Below, piece by piece: positions 23,818-32,719 of a stretch of 36,541 nucleotides of DNA. Position 1 is the first letter of the stretch; the number at the start of each line of letters is the position of its first letter. Source of the DNA: Butyrivibrio sp. (GTDB lineage: Bacteria; Bacillota_A; Clostridia; Lachnospirales; Lachnospiraceae); NCBI RefSeq assembly GCF_024699075.1, contig NZ_JAILQF010000321.1, positions 1-36,541 of the forward strand, read 5' to 3'. The notes below the pieces were generated by a model that was given only the letters and a program-made list of their open reading frames with translations, was not told the DNA's origin and searched no databases. Made by a program: the position numbers and the translations under genes.

Positions 23818-24630
23818 ATGAACGATTATTCTAAGAAAAAATATGATACGCCATCTCTTGATGTTGAAGAACTATCAAAAGGCCTTTATGAATCCAATTT
23901 GAAGCTTGGAAATATCAACAAAAGGCAAAGCGAGTATTTTTCGAACATTTCTCATGATCTGCGTTCTCCAATTGCAGCGATAAGAAGTGCTATCGAATAC
24001 CTGGAAGAAACACCAAATATAGATCCTGTAAGCCGTAATGATCTATATAATCTAATAGACAAAAAGGCTGCTTCGCTGGAATACATGATAGACGAAATAT
24101 TTCTTCTGTCCAAATTATCATCAAACAGTTCTATAGTAAAGCCAGTTCCTCTTCCTTGTGGTAATTATCTTGAAGATTTCTTTTTTACAAGTCAGGCTGA
24201 TCATAAATTTAAAAATGTTAATCTTGAACTTGATGTACCTATTAGCTTTGAATATCTTGTAAATATCGATACTAATTATTTTGACAGAGTTTTAAACAAC
24301 CTTTTTGACAATGCTCTTAGATATATTAAAGACGACGGAACGATAACTCTTAGCGCTAAAACAGATGATAACAATTCACATGTAATTATAAGTGTTACTG
24401 ATAACGGCACAGGAATAGATGCATCAAATATTGACAAGATTTTTGACAGGACTTTCACCGGCGATGCATCCAGAACTCCGGCTCATAAATCAGGCGCAGG
24501 ACTAGGTCTTTCCATTTGCAAAAAGATTGTCGAAATCCATTTAGGAGAGATTACATGTAAATCAAAAAAAGGAAATGATCATGGTACAACTTTTACCATC
24601 ACACTTCCCATTTCCAAATCTAGTTCTTAA
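23818..24630 (+). CDS. Cytosolic sensor histidine kinase
   Basis: A 270-residue kinase. The H-box FSNISHDLRSPIAAIRSA has phospho-His46. The HATPase_c domain shows N-box NNLFDNALRYI, VTDNGTGI, and GAGLGLSICKKIV. There is no membrane segment and no sensor domain in the first 40 residues, which form a short helix, so the signal must reach it through another protein or in the cytoplasm. Partner of the response regulator just upstream. Its last bases overlap the 3' end of the convergent glycosyltransferase gene. Confidence 0.9.
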   Translation: MNDYSKKKYDTPSLDVEELSKGLYESNLKLGNINKRQSEYFSNISHDLRSPIAAIRSAIEYLEETPNIDPVSRNDLYNLIDKKAASLEYMIDEIFLLSKLSSNSSIVKPVPLPCGNYLEDFFFTSQADHKFKNVNLELDVPISFEYLVNIDTNYFDRVLNNLFDNALRYIKDDGTITLSAKTDDNNSHVIISVTDNGTGIDASNIDKIFDRTFTGDASRTPAHKSGAGLGLSICKKIVEIHLGEITCKSKKGNDHGTTFTITLPISKSSS

Positions 24631-25627
24631 TGATCTTTATAACTTCTTTTATGATATTTTTGGTTGTCTGAGTCACAATATAACAGGCATACTGTGTTGT
24701 GATCTCAGACTTTTTATATTTCTTTAAAGCTTCTATCACATTTTTATTATCTGATATTTCTTTAAGCCAAAGCGTTTTTTCTTCTTTACTCCACTTGTAT
24801 TTGAATATAAGATCATATTTTTGTCTAAGATAAAAAAATATCCAGTATCTATTTATCTGTTTTTGATATTTACTAAAAAGGCCTGTATTTTTCATAACAT
24901 CAACATAGGTCTTATAAATAAGATTGCGATTATCCATTTCTTTTTCGCAGTCACTTATTTTCTTTTCTTTGATCCTGGAAAGAGTATTAACATCCTGATA
25001 ACAGTAATAAATAAGCTTATCTTCTATTACATTTACTTTTTTAGCATATCTTAAATACTCAAGTGAAAAAACAAAATCTTCCCCAAGTGTAATATCTTTA
25101 CTAAATCTGATATTGTTATTTCTTATAATGTCAGTCTTAAATATCTTATTCCATATTACGCCAAAATAATGATGGCCCGGATCTTTAAGCGTATCTATAA
25201 GATACTTATTCCTTGAAACAATTCCGCCTTTTTGGAACTCTTTGATAGGATAACAATCGTTATATACAACTCTAAGATAGCTGCATATACACATATCGCA
25301 CTTAGCCGTTTCTAATGCAGATACCATCTTTTCAATAAAGTTTTTTTTGACATAGTCATCTGCATCGACAAACATTACATATTCTCCGTTTGCCTTCTCA
25401 AGACCAAGATTTCTTATTGCTGAAACTCCCCCATGAGGAGCAGAATAATATTTAATATCAAAAGACTCCATATATTTATGGCAAATAAAAGGAGTATTAT
25501 CAGTTGAGCCATCATCAACTATGATTATTTCTTTGTGAGAATACGTCTGCTTTAATAAAGATCGTATGCATCTTTCTATAGTCCTGCTGCTATTATATGC
25601 AGGTACAATTACTGTAACCAGATTCAC
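24620..25627 (-). CDS. GT2 family glycosyltransferase (first copy)
   Basis: A 335-residue inverting GT-A enzyme. It starts MNLVTVIVPAYNSSRTIE, continues with EIIIVDDGSTDNT and reaches the metal-binding FVDADDYV near residue 90, with a basic helical C-terminus. GTG 25627 is chosen because AAGGAG stands before it and the family normally begins here. An ATG overlapping the stop of the nucleotidyltransferase gene at 25651 gives eight extra residues but has no ribosome site. It lies in one unit with the nucleotidyltransferase and may glycosylate the RiPP or a phosphorylated intermediate, or belong to exopolysaccharide synthesis. Confidence 0.85.
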   Translation of the reverse strand: MNLVTVIVPAYNSSRTIERCIRSLLKQTYSHKEIIIVDDGSTDNTPFICHKYMESFDIKYYSAPHGGVSAIRNLGLEKANGEYVMFVDADDYVKKNFIEKMVSALETAKCDMCICSYLRVVYNDCYPIKEFQKGGIVSRNKYLIDTLKDPGHHYFGVIWNKIFKTDIIRNNNIRFSKDITLGEDFVFSLEYLRYAKKVNVIEDKLIYYCYQDVNTLSRIKEKKISDCEKEMDNRNLIYKTYVDVMKNTGLFSKYQKQINRYWIFFYLRQKYDLIFKYKWSKEEKTLWLKEISDNKNVIEALKKYKKSEITTQYACYIVTQTTKNIIKEVIKIIKN

Positions 25628-25650
25628 TTTCGTAAATCTCCTTAAACACA

Positions 25651-26898
25651 TTAAAGAATTTTTGAATTTTTCATCATACGGATCCTGTATTCAGATCCTT
25701 TTATTTTGTCCTTGACTCCATATACCTCGCTTCCTTTTGTAAGCTTAAAATATATAGTCCGGATTGCCCTGTGCACCCAGGCAATAGGTAGCAAAAAATG
25801 GAATTTCTTACAGTATGAATACTTATCATCTATATCATTTACAGATGGAAAAAGAGCCTGAAGTACTCTGCTTCCTTTTTTCTCACCTGTTTCTTTTTTG
25901 CCATTTACATATGGAGAAAGAATCCCTAAAAGGCTATAACTGGACTTGTCAGAAAGATCTCTTTTGCCAACGAAAACTATGTCACTTAGAAATTCCATAT
26001 CATCTTCGGGATATACTCTATCTTCCTTAGAAAGAACACTTTCGTCCATCCCAAAATATTCTATGCACTTAGTCAAATAAACTGCACAGAAATTATCGAA
26101 TTTCATCTGCCTGAATACTCTGAAAAATCTGTTAAAATCAATACTATCCTTATATCTGTTGATAAACAGAGCTATATCTGTAAAATATCTGCTCTCAATT
26201 CCCTCAACAATATAGTGTTTGATTATATGAAACATCTGTAAAATGAGATGCTCCGTAGGACCAAGAGTCCAGACTGAAATATCATCTGATATCGTAACCT
26301 GTATAAGTGTATCAGCATCATCAAGCTTTTCTTTAAGAAGCACATCTATATTATCTCCATGATAGTCTTCCCACAAGGTATAATGTGCTTCTATTGAAAG
26401 ATTATCATTTGAATATAGCTGTACATTGTTCTTGCTATCAGCTTCGTTATAACCAAAGCCCAGTTCTTTTGTTAATATTTCATGAACCCTGTCTTTATCA
26501 CGAGGGGCAAATTTAACATCAAGGTCACTGCTATAGCGCGAGAATATATCGGGATACAAAACAGCTAGTACATATCCCTTTAAAACAATCGCTTGTATAC
26601 CTTCACGGTTAAAACATGTTATTACTTTCTTAAACTCAGAAAACTTATTGTATGAATAAATAAACTCTTTCTTGACCATTCTGTTCCATTTATCCATAAG
26701 ACTCTTTTCAACATTGAAATATTCAGGATCCTTATTTACTGCATTATTAAAAAGTGCCCCACACTTATTCATCCACCCTAATGATATCAGTGTTTCCCAA
26801 TCACAATCGTTGTAAGAGATTCCCGGTCTGGCATTATTAAGGGCATATCCTTGCAGCCCTATGAAATGCCTGACCAGTAGTTCCTTATTCTTATCCAT
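25651..26898 (-). CDS. RiPP-associated nucleotidyltransferase (first copy)
   Basis: A 415-residue protein of the uncharacterised nucleotidyltransferase family (NTP_transf_5 type) that recurs in Firmicutes lasso clusters. The catalytic core is seen as IQAIVLKGYVLAVLYPD followed by SRYSSDLDVKF (metal-binding aspartates near residue 125). Later conserved segments are LWEDYHGDNIDVL, FHIIKHYIVEGIESRYFTDIALFINRY and LPIAWVHRAIR. It is a paralogue of the gene at 28310-29566. The start is one of two adjacent ATGs; 26898 is better spaced from GGGTG, and a GTG at 26910 is also in frame. Its role is probably to modify a phosphorylated or hydroxyl residue on the peptide. Confidence 0.8.
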   Translation of the reverse strand: MDKNKELLVRHFIGLQGYALNNARPGISYNDCDWETLISLGWMNKCGALFNNAVNKDPEYFNVEKSLMDKWNRMVKKEFIYSYNKFSEFKKVITCFNREGIQAIVLKGYVLAVLYPDIFSRYSSDLDVKFAPRDKDRVHEILTKELGFGYNEADSKNNVQLYSNDNLSIEAHYTLWEDYHGDNIDVLLKEKLDDADTLIQVTISDDISVWTLGPTEHLILQMFHIIKHYIVEGIESRYFTDIALFINRYKDSIDFNRFFRVFRQMKFDNFCAVYLTKCIEYFGMDESVLSKEDRVYPEDDMEFLSDIVFVGKRDLSDKSSYSLLGILSPYVNGKKETGEKKGSRVLQALFPSVNDIDDKYSYCKKFHFLLPIAWVHRAIRTIYFKLTKGSEVYGVKDKIKGSEYRIRMMKNSKIL

Positions 26899-27014
26899 CA
26901 TAACACCCACAATTAAATAAATTTAACTTGATATTTCTTTGTCTATAATATAATATTGATTCGGCAGAAAATACAACTGGTATGGAAAAAATATTTAGAA
27001 TAATGGGGTTAGTA

Positions 27015-27287
27015 ATGAACAAAGATTCAAAAATTAAAATGATCAAAAAGATCGATGTTACTGATATGGCCGGAGACAAGGTCATGATTGATTTTGAAAG
27101 TGGTAAATACTTCCTTTTAAGAGGAACAGCTGCTGATATCTGGGATAATATCCAGACTGAAACAACTGTTGGGGAACTCGTAGCAAAGCTTCTTACAATC
27201 TATGATGTAGATGAGGAAACTTGTCTTAGCGGAACAGAGCAGTTCCTTTCCCAGCTCGAGGAGGCAAACTTTATATCTTTAACTTAA
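27015..27287 (+). CDS. PqqD-like lasso peptide B1 recognition protein
   Basis: A 90-residue PqqD-family RiPP recognition element. Seen are KVMIDFESGKYFLLRGTAADIWDNIQTETTVGELVAKL (beta sheet plus HTH, about 20-60) and the C-terminal helix ending in EEANFISLT. ATG 27015 has a GGGG site; a frame extension to 26982 lacks one. In lasso systems this protein binds the leader's YxxP region and hands it to the B2 protease. It is the first gene of a unit with the GT2 gene and is divergent from the nucleotidyltransferase gene. A TATAAT-rich promoter lies at about 26928-26954. Confidence 0.85.
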   Translation: MNKDSKIKMIKKIDVTDMAGDKVMIDFESGKYFLLRGTAADIWDNIQTETTVGELVAKLLTIYDVDEETCLSGTEQFLSQLEEANFISLT

Positions 27288-27308
27288 TCTAGGCGGGATA
27301 ATACTATT

Positions 27309-28280
27309 ATGAAGAATACAAAAGTTAATGTCAGCATAATAGTCCCTATCTACAATGTTGAAACTTATCTTGAAAAATGTCTCGATTCATTAACATCTCA
27401 AACACTTAATGAAATAGAGATTTTAGCAGTTAATGATGGTTCCACAGATAGATCCCTTGAAATTCTTGAAAAATATGCAAAAAAGGATTCAAGGATCATC
27501 ATTTTAAATAAAGAAAATGGTGGACTGTCTGATGCCAGAAACTATGCTTTTCCATATATACACGGAGAATATGTTGGATTTGTAGATTCGGATGATTACG
27601 TAGACTTACAGATGTACGAAGTAATGTTTAAGCGCGCAGTAGAATGCTCTGCAGACATTGTAGAGTGTAATCTTCATCACACTTATGATGACAACGAGGA
27701 TACCGAAATAGGCCGCCATATCTATGATAAGAAAGATCTTATCATGAATGGCAGATCCGTTGTTTGGAACAAGATATATAAAACTTCATGGCTTTTAGGA
27801 ACAGGTGTTACTTTTCCTAAAGGACTTATATACGAGGATGTAAACTTTTATTGTAAAATAGTGCCATTCCTTGGAAAAATTGAATATGTAGATGATGCCT
27901 TTGTTCATTATGTTCAAAGGGGTACATCAATCAATAATTATCAGACATTAAAAACAATGCAGATATTCGATATACTTGACGATATATACGCATTTTATGT
28001 AGATAAGGGCTTTATGGAAGAATATAAGGATTCTCTTGAATTCTTGTACACGAGGATTCTTCTTTGCAGTTCCTTATCAAGAATGTCCAGGATAAAGGAT
28101 TCATCAGATCGAAAAAAGGCAATATCTGCCAACTGGAATAAGCTTCAGAATACCTTTCCAAATTGGAAGAAAGGCAAATATCTAAAAGCATATACTGGGA
28201 AAAATGCTAGATTTATGAAGTCCATAAATCCAATTACTTATGCACTTGCAGGTTTTCTATTACCAATAGTAAAAAAATAA
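27309..28280 (+). CDS. GT2 family glycosyltransferase (second copy)
   Basis: A 323-residue GT-A enzyme: VSIIVPIYNVETYLEKCLDS, AVNDGSTDRSLEI, GGLSDARN and the DxD-type motif FVDSDDYVD near residue 95. The C-terminal third is helical and basic (FPNWKKGKYLKAY). It follows the PqqD-like gene by 21 bases on the same transcript, unusual for a polysaccharide transferase and suggestive of peptide glycosylation. A capsule role remains possible. It ends in a strong bidirectional terminator. Confidence 0.86.
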   Translation: MKNTKVNVSIIVPIYNVETYLEKCLDSLTSQTLNEIEILAVNDGSTDRSLEILEKYAKKDSRIIILNKENGGLSDARNYAFPYIHGEYVGFVDSDDYVDLQMYEVMFKRAVECSADIVECNLHHTYDDNEDTEIGRHIYDKKDLIMNGRSVVWNKIYKTSWLLGTGVTFPKGLIYEDVNFYCKIVPFLGKIEYVDDAFVHYVQRGTSINNYQTLKTMQIFDILDDIYAFYVDKGFMEEYKDSLEFLYTRILLCSSLSRMSRIKDSSDRKKAISANWNKLQNTFPNWKKGKYLKAYTGKNARFMKSINPITYALAGFLLPIVKK

Positions 28281-28311
28281 GCAGCTACAAATATTGTGGC
28301 TGCTTATTTTT
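28274..28311. terminator. Bidirectional terminator between GT2 and nucleotidyltransferase
   Basis: A 17-bp stem (AAAATAAGCAGC...GCTGCTTATTTT, with an inner ACAA/TTGT part and ATA loop) has TTTTT after it on plus and TTTTTTT after it on minus. It lies between convergent genes. Confidence 0.9.
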
Positions 28312-29566
28312 AATCATTTCTCATAAGCCCAAGCTCATCCATAAGATGGATTCTTCTCTCTCCAACATCAATCTTCTCACTTACACTATAAAAAGCTTCC
28401 TTATGACCATTCCTTCTTATAATGAATTTTATAGCTCTATGAACCCATGCAAATGGAAGTAATATAGGATACCTTCGGGCATAAATATATGTTTTTGGTA
28501 AAGCATCCAGTGATGGAAATACCATTGAAAGTTTTCTCTTTATTTCAGTTTTTGGAGCCTTGGCTTCACCAGTAAAGTATCCTTCCATTGCTCCCATGAT
28601 CTGCCATCCGGCATCTTTATCTTTAGTTATTCCGACTTTTAGAAGGTCCATTTTAAGATCGTCTACACTATGATCAAGCATATAAGCATGGTTTTCAAAA
28701 ACCTTATCTGTCATTTTAAGTTCTTTAACACAAATTTGGAAAAAAGCTTCCACAAACTTTGTATATCCAAGTAATTCTATATGCTTCCAAAAAAGGTCAA
28801 AATCTATATCTTCACAATACCTGTTCACAAAAAGAGTCGTGTCTATAAGATATCTTATACCAATACCATCCAGACTAAAGTGCTTTATGATATGAAATAA
28901 TTGATATACCAGATGCTTTTCATATCCAAGAGTATTAACTTCTATACCGCATGCCATCGTCCTTATATCGGTTTGCAGGCAGCTAAGCTCCATTTTATCA
29001 AGAATATCTATTCTAGGGCCTGTGTAATCCTCCCAGAGCCTTGTATGAAGTTCAACAACATGGTCAAGGACGTTATTACTGTAAACCTGAACATGATTCT
29101 TTGAATGTTCCAAGTTTTTTTCATAACCCAGTTCTACCAAAAGCTTCTCAGCAGCTTCTTTATCTTTGTCATCTACAAGGATATCACTATCTGAACTTGT
29201 CCTTTCTGCATATTGAGGATACAGATCAGCCAAAAGAATGCCTTTAAAAAATACCAGTCTGATGCCTCTATTTTCAGCTTCTTTACAGAGTTTCTTTATA
29301 CCATAGTTTTTAGATAACTCTCTAAACATTACTGCCTGTATATATCTGCCATAGTCTGCAATTACTTCCTGACTGATTATTCCATTCTTGTCATTGAATT
29401 CCTTTACAGGTTTATACAAAAATGCAGATAAAGAATTCTCCTGGATCATGACCTTAAGCTCTTCAAAATCCAGTTCATATTTATCGTTCTCACTTTCTGT
29501 TTTATCATTACTATACATGTGAGCTCTGCATAGCATAAACAGATTGTCAATCGTATTTGATGTCAT
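28310..29566 (-). CDS. RiPP-associated nucleotidyltransferase (second copy)
   Basis: A 418-residue paralogue of the protein encoded at 25651-26898. Same layout: RLVFFKGILLADLYPQ then RTSSDSDILV (metal-binding aspartates near residue 125), LHTRLWEDYTGPRIDIL, YQLFHIIKHFSLDGIGIRYLIDTTLFVNRY and LPFAWVHRAIK. GAGGAA precedes the ATG. It is divergent from the lasso precursor. Two copies in a single locus suggest either two different targets or a sequential, polymeric modification; the reaction is not known from sequence. Confidence 0.8.
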   Translation of the reverse strand: MTSNTIDNLFMLCRAHMYSNDKTESENDKYELDFEELKVMIQENSLSAFLYKPVKEFNDKNGIISQEVIADYGRYIQAVMFRELSKNYGIKKLCKEAENRGIRLVFFKGILLADLYPQYAERTSSDSDILVDDKDKEAAEKLLVELGYEKNLEHSKNHVQVYSNNVLDHVVELHTRLWEDYTGPRIDILDKMELSCLQTDIRTMACGIEVNTLGYEKHLVYQLFHIIKHFSLDGIGIRYLIDTTLFVNRYCEDIDFDLFWKHIELLGYTKFVEAFFQICVKELKMTDKVFENHAYMLDHSVDDLKMDLLKVGITKDKDAGWQIMGAMEGYFTGEAKAPKTEIKRKLSMVFPSLDALPKTYIYARRYPILLPFAWVHRAIKFIIRRNGHKEAFYSVSEKIDVGERRIHLMDELGLMRND

Positions 29567-29609
29567 AAAAAATTCCTCTAAACTAATTCTTACAATTATG
29601 TATATTTTC

Positions 29610-29638
29610 TTTACTTAAAATATTGCCTCTTATATACT
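29610..29638 (+). promoter_or_regulatory. Promoter of the lasso precursor gene
   Basis: TTTACT (29610-29615), a 17-base spacer and TATACT (29633-29638) lie just upstream of the precursor. Transcription would start near 29645, directly before the palindrome at 29651. Confidence 0.65.
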
Positions 29639-29650
29639 AATGAATGTGAA

Positions 29651-29662
29651 GCGAAGCTTCGC
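29651..29662. repeat. Palindrome GCGAAGCTTCGC at the precursor leader
   Basis: A perfect 12-base palindrome at the expected start of the lasso precursor transcript, between promoter and ribosome site. It may be a regulator site or a short 5' hairpin. Confidence 0.5.
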
Positions 29663-29687
29663 AAATACTCAAAAGGAGGGATATGAA

Positions 29688-29840
29688 ATGAAGGTTTGGA
29701 ACGCACCAGTTATGGAGTCTCTTGAGATCACCGAAACAGCTAAAGGCGGTCGTACAGTAACAAATCACGATGGTTTTATTAACTACTCACACAATGGTTT
29801 ACCAGCTGAAGAGTACGCTAGTGGCCCTATCACTAGATAA
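29688..29840 (+). CDS. Lasso peptide precursor
   Basis: A 50-residue precursor. ATG 29688 follows AGGAGGG. The leader MKVWNAPVMESLEITETAK carries W4-N-A-P7-V-M, an aromatic-x-x-P variant of the YxxPxL leader motif, and Thr residues at 15 and 17 near the cleavage site. Core candidate: G20-G-R-T-V-T-N-H-D28, the only acid within reach, so a G20-D28 isopeptide gives a 9-residue ring (or an 8-residue ring from G21). The tail reads GFINYSHNGLPAEEYASGPITR. It lacks the C-terminal Ser usual for phosphorylated lasso peptides, although two kinases are nearby. All of B1, B2 and the cyclase are encoded within 4 kb. Confidence 0.82.
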   Translation: MKVWNAPVMESLEITETAKGGRTVTNHDGFINYSHNGLPAEEYASGPITR

Positions 29841-29861
29841 TGATAGGATAATATCGTATCT

Positions 29862-29890
29862 AAGAAGGAGAATTATTCTCCTTCTTTTTT
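29862..29890 (+). terminator. Terminator of the lasso precursor
   Basis: AAGAAGGAGAAT (29862-29873) and ATTCTCCTTCTT (29875-29886) form a 12-bp inverted repeat (inner bases serving as loop), followed by TTTT. It overlaps the stop codon of the convergent cyclase gene. Confidence 0.85.
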
Positions 29891-31784
29891 AGCTGTTTTT
29901 ATCAAGAAAAACGCTAGTCGATACGATTTTCCCTTTCCAGTCTATGTTCTCTTCATCGTTTGGTTCGTCCATTTCTAATTTCACTTTGGCAAGATCATAG
30001 TATTTACTTAGTTTGTCAGAAACAAGATCTGAAAGCTTACCATCATTATTAACCCCATACTTGTCAAGACGAAGGACTGCATCAGCACTTTGTCTTCCCC
30101 TAAATCTTGTATTTAGCCTTATTTCATCTGGCACATAATCTTTAAGGTATTCCCTTATAAGTCTTCTTTCAACCCCATCATAGGAAAAGCATTTATACGG
30201 AAGCTTAAGACATAATTCAAGTATCCTTTTATCCATTGTAGGATCCCTAAAAAACAGACCATGATAAAGTCCGTCTTTGGTATTAATTACACCACTTAAT
30301 TGCAGCATTCCTGTAGCGAAAACACAATTTGCATATGTGTTTCTTGTCTTAATAGTATCGCCCATTCCTATGAATTGCTTTTCTAAGACTTTTTTATTAT
30401 TTAAATTATTAAACAGATCGCTTTTATAGCCTCTTTGATCGCAATATATATCCGTTTTCTTTATAGTAGTAAATAAATCTCTTATAAATCGCCTTGCATA
30501 CTTTTTCTTAATGATTCCTTCTTTTTGGGTGTAGATCATAAACTGCTTGTAAGCTTCAACAAAGTGAAAACCTCTTATTAGTCTTCCAAGAGTGTTCTCC
30601 ATATTTCCATATGAAATAGTATCATTCCCATAAGCACCGCTAAGTATTACTTTTACGCCTTGCTCCTTGGCTTTTATATAGCTTTGACGAAGCCAAACAT
30701 AGTTTATAAGCGACTTAAATGGCAACTCGAGATAATCACATAACTCTTCTACATGTGTCAATGAATTCTCACCATCGCATGCCAAAAATGTCGGCTTAAT
30801 ATTGGGAAAATGTTTGCAAAAGCTTAGAACATCCTTAGATTCATCATCTATCATATAGCCACATTTTTCGCCAAATTCATCAACATATTCTTTTAATGGT
30901 ACTGAGGTATATGAGTAAAGATCTTTATTACTTTTTTGAAGATATTCTGAAGCCACACTTCCTACTGAAGTAGAGTCCAAGCCACCACTTAACAATATCC
31001 CACATTCACCATCAGTTCTTATTGCATTTTTAACACATTCAAAGAAGGTCGTTCTAAAAAGATCCTTGCATTTTTCATCATCAAAGTTTTTCATCTCCTT
31101 GATCAAATCAAATGGATTATAGTATCGAATAGGCTCTGCAAATACACGTCCTGAAACATTTTTAAAAATAACGCCAGTTCCGTATGGAAGTATGTGGACC
31201 CCTTCAAATGGTGTTAATCCGTCAAATAAAAAGCAATAAGCAAAATCCAATGCCAAAGAAGCACTCATCCACTTTTCACAGATACTTATTCCGGGAACAA
31301 TATCCGTAATAGAAGATGTCAGCGTTGAAAAAAACACTTTACTCCCATCGACATAATAATGTATACACCTTGAGGAAAGATGGTCTGTATATAGCCTTAA
31401 TTCATTTTTATCTTTGTTATATACTGCAAATGAAAAAAGCCCAAGTACATGATCTCCAAAATTCTCTCCCCACTTCTTCCAGGCCTTAAAAAGCAGTTCT
31501 CCATCAGTTACAGATTCATTCGATGAAGTCTGTTCAATCAGTTCTTTTCTGTTATCAAGAAGTACATCTGCCGTAAAATAGATATCCTCAGATGCTAAAG
31601 GAAGCTTTTCATATCTGGATTCTTTAGTTATATATTGTAGCCCACATTCCATATAAACATTCTTTTTAAGAAGTCTTTCCCTGTGGTCGATTTTATATTT
31701 TTTGGTGCATTCACTCATCTTATCAGGAATAAATATATCTATATCATTACCTGATAAATCAATACACCCCCATATTGCTGACAT
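29889..31784 (-). CDS. Asparagine-synthetase-like lasso cyclase (C protein)
   Basis: A 631-residue protein of the McjC/asparagine synthetase B family. It begins MSAIWGCIDLSG, where true glutamine-hydrolysing enzymes have a Cys in position 2, so the N-terminal domain is a non-hydrolysing relic as in lasso cyclases. The ATP pyrophosphatase motif LSGGLDSTSVGS (near residue 265) adenylates the Asp side chain for ring closure; conserved segments follow (VILSGAYGNDTISYG, and RDPTMDKRILE with the RLIREYLKD region). GGAG precedes ATG 31784. Third gene of the B2-kinase-cyclase operon. Confidence 0.88.
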   Translation of the reverse strand: MSAIWGCIDLSGNDIDIFIPDKMSECTKKYKIDHRERLLKKNVYMECGLQYITKESRYEKLPLASEDIYFTADVLLDNRKELIEQTSSNESVTDGELLFKAWKKWGENFGDHVLGLFSFAVYNKDKNELRLYTDHLSSRCIHYYVDGSKVFFSTLTSSITDIVPGISICEKWMSASLALDFAYCFLFDGLTPFEGVHILPYGTGVIFKNVSGRVFAEPIRYYNPFDLIKEMKNFDDEKCKDLFRTTFFECVKNAIRTDGECGILLSGGLDSTSVGSVASEYLQKSNKDLYSYTSVPLKEYVDEFGEKCGYMIDDESKDVLSFCKHFPNIKPTFLACDGENSLTHVEELCDYLELPFKSLINYVWLRQSYIKAKEQGVKVILSGAYGNDTISYGNMENTLGRLIRGFHFVEAYKQFMIYTQKEGIIKKKYARRFIRDLFTTIKKTDIYCDQRGYKSDLFNNLNNKKVLEKQFIGMGDTIKTRNTYANCVFATGMLQLSGVINTKDGLYHGLFFRDPTMDKRILELCLKLPYKCFSYDGVERRLIREYLKDYVPDEIRLNTRFRGRQSADAVLRLDKYGVNNDGKLSDLVSDKLSKYYDLAKVKLEMDEPNDEENIDWKGKIVSTSVFLDKNS

Positions 31785-31798
31785 TTTAATTCACTCCG

Positions 31799-32704
31799 TT
31801 ATACATTACTCTGTATATAATCCAAAATTTCATTTAGCGTATTCTGATCTTTATTCCTGCATATCTTATGAACAGAAATTTGATTGGAAAGTCCTATACA
31901 TCTGAGCATATCATCTGGTTCAAACTTGAAAGTATCATTAAATAGCCAGTTTATGAAAATACAGTCAGTAATGATTTTTAATTTCTCAGAGCCTGTTATC
32001 TCGCTTTTGGTAAGTGAAGGCACATCCTGAACTTCTACTCTGAAAAGAGCATCCACTTTAGCAGGCTTATCATAGAAATCATCTTCTCTGGAAACTTCAA
32101 ATTTATTAAGGTCGTATCTTACCTGCTTTAAACTTGTTGTATCTAAACCATTTTTCTCGACTTGATCTTCGCATAATTTTTGCGCCGGGAATGCAGGATA
32201 TGAAATATACTGTCCGTTTTCTAAAATTATTCCGGTCACATCATCAGCCATAAGTAATGCGCCTCTTTTTATAAGTTCTGTTGTAAGAGTTGATTTACCC
32301 GCGCCGCTGTTCCCGGCTACTATTATAGTCTTGTCATTTATTCTTAGACACGCCCCATGAATCATTAGCATTTTCCTGTACCAAAGCAAAACGGCAAGAC
32401 ATAGCCCTGGCAAAAATACTGCTGCATCATCTATTGTTCCTTTATTATATTCAATAAAGTTAATGGTTTTTCGGTCATGAATGTAAAACAGCCCAGCACT
32501 GTTATAAAACCACATTTCATCTTCCTTAATTCCCTTATAATAGCCTTCTTTTATTTGTGGCTCGATGAAATCCGGTATCCCTCCATATACGATCTCGATA
32601 TCAGGTTCATTAATCTCTTCTTCAAGCTTGACAAACTGTGAAAATTCATAATCTGAAGCAAGAGTAAGACCATATATTGTGTAATAAAACTTTTGATTAT
32701 TCAT
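31799..32704 (-). CDS. HprK-like kinase of the lasso operon (second copy)
   Basis: A 301-residue protein: a beta-rich N-terminal half (FYYTIYGLTLASDYEF...) and an HPr-kinase-like ATPase half with MIHGACLRINDKTIIVAGNS, P-loop GAGKSTLT near residue 133, and LMADDVTGI with the acidic pair. AAGGAG precedes the start. It lies 15 bases after B2 and 14 before the cyclase, a fixed place for peptide serine kinases in lasso clusters. It is clearly divergent from the copy at 19369. Its target on the precursor is unclear because the tail ends Thr-Arg. Confidence 0.84.
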   Translation of the reverse strand: MNNQKFYYTIYGLTLASDYEFSQFVKLEEEINEPDIEIVYGGIPDFIEPQIKEGYYKGIKEDEMWFYNSAGLFYIHDRKTINFIEYNKGTIDDAAVFLPGLCLAVLLWYRKMLMIHGACLRINDKTIIVAGNSGAGKSTLTTELIKRGALLMADDVTGIILENGQYISYPAFPAQKLCEDQVEKNGLDTTSLKQVRYDLNKFEVSREDDFYDKPAKVDALFRVEVQDVPSLTKSEITGSEKLKIITDCIFINWLFNDTFKFEPDDMLRCIGLSNQISVHKICRNKDQNTLNEILDYIQSNV

Positions 32705-32719
32705 AAAAACTAAAACTCC

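Noticed and set aside
29640..29687. Longer start of the lasso precursor (16 extra residues)
   Set aside because: The AGGAGGG site lies directly before ATG 29688 and inside the extension; the predicted -10 box overlaps the upstream start.
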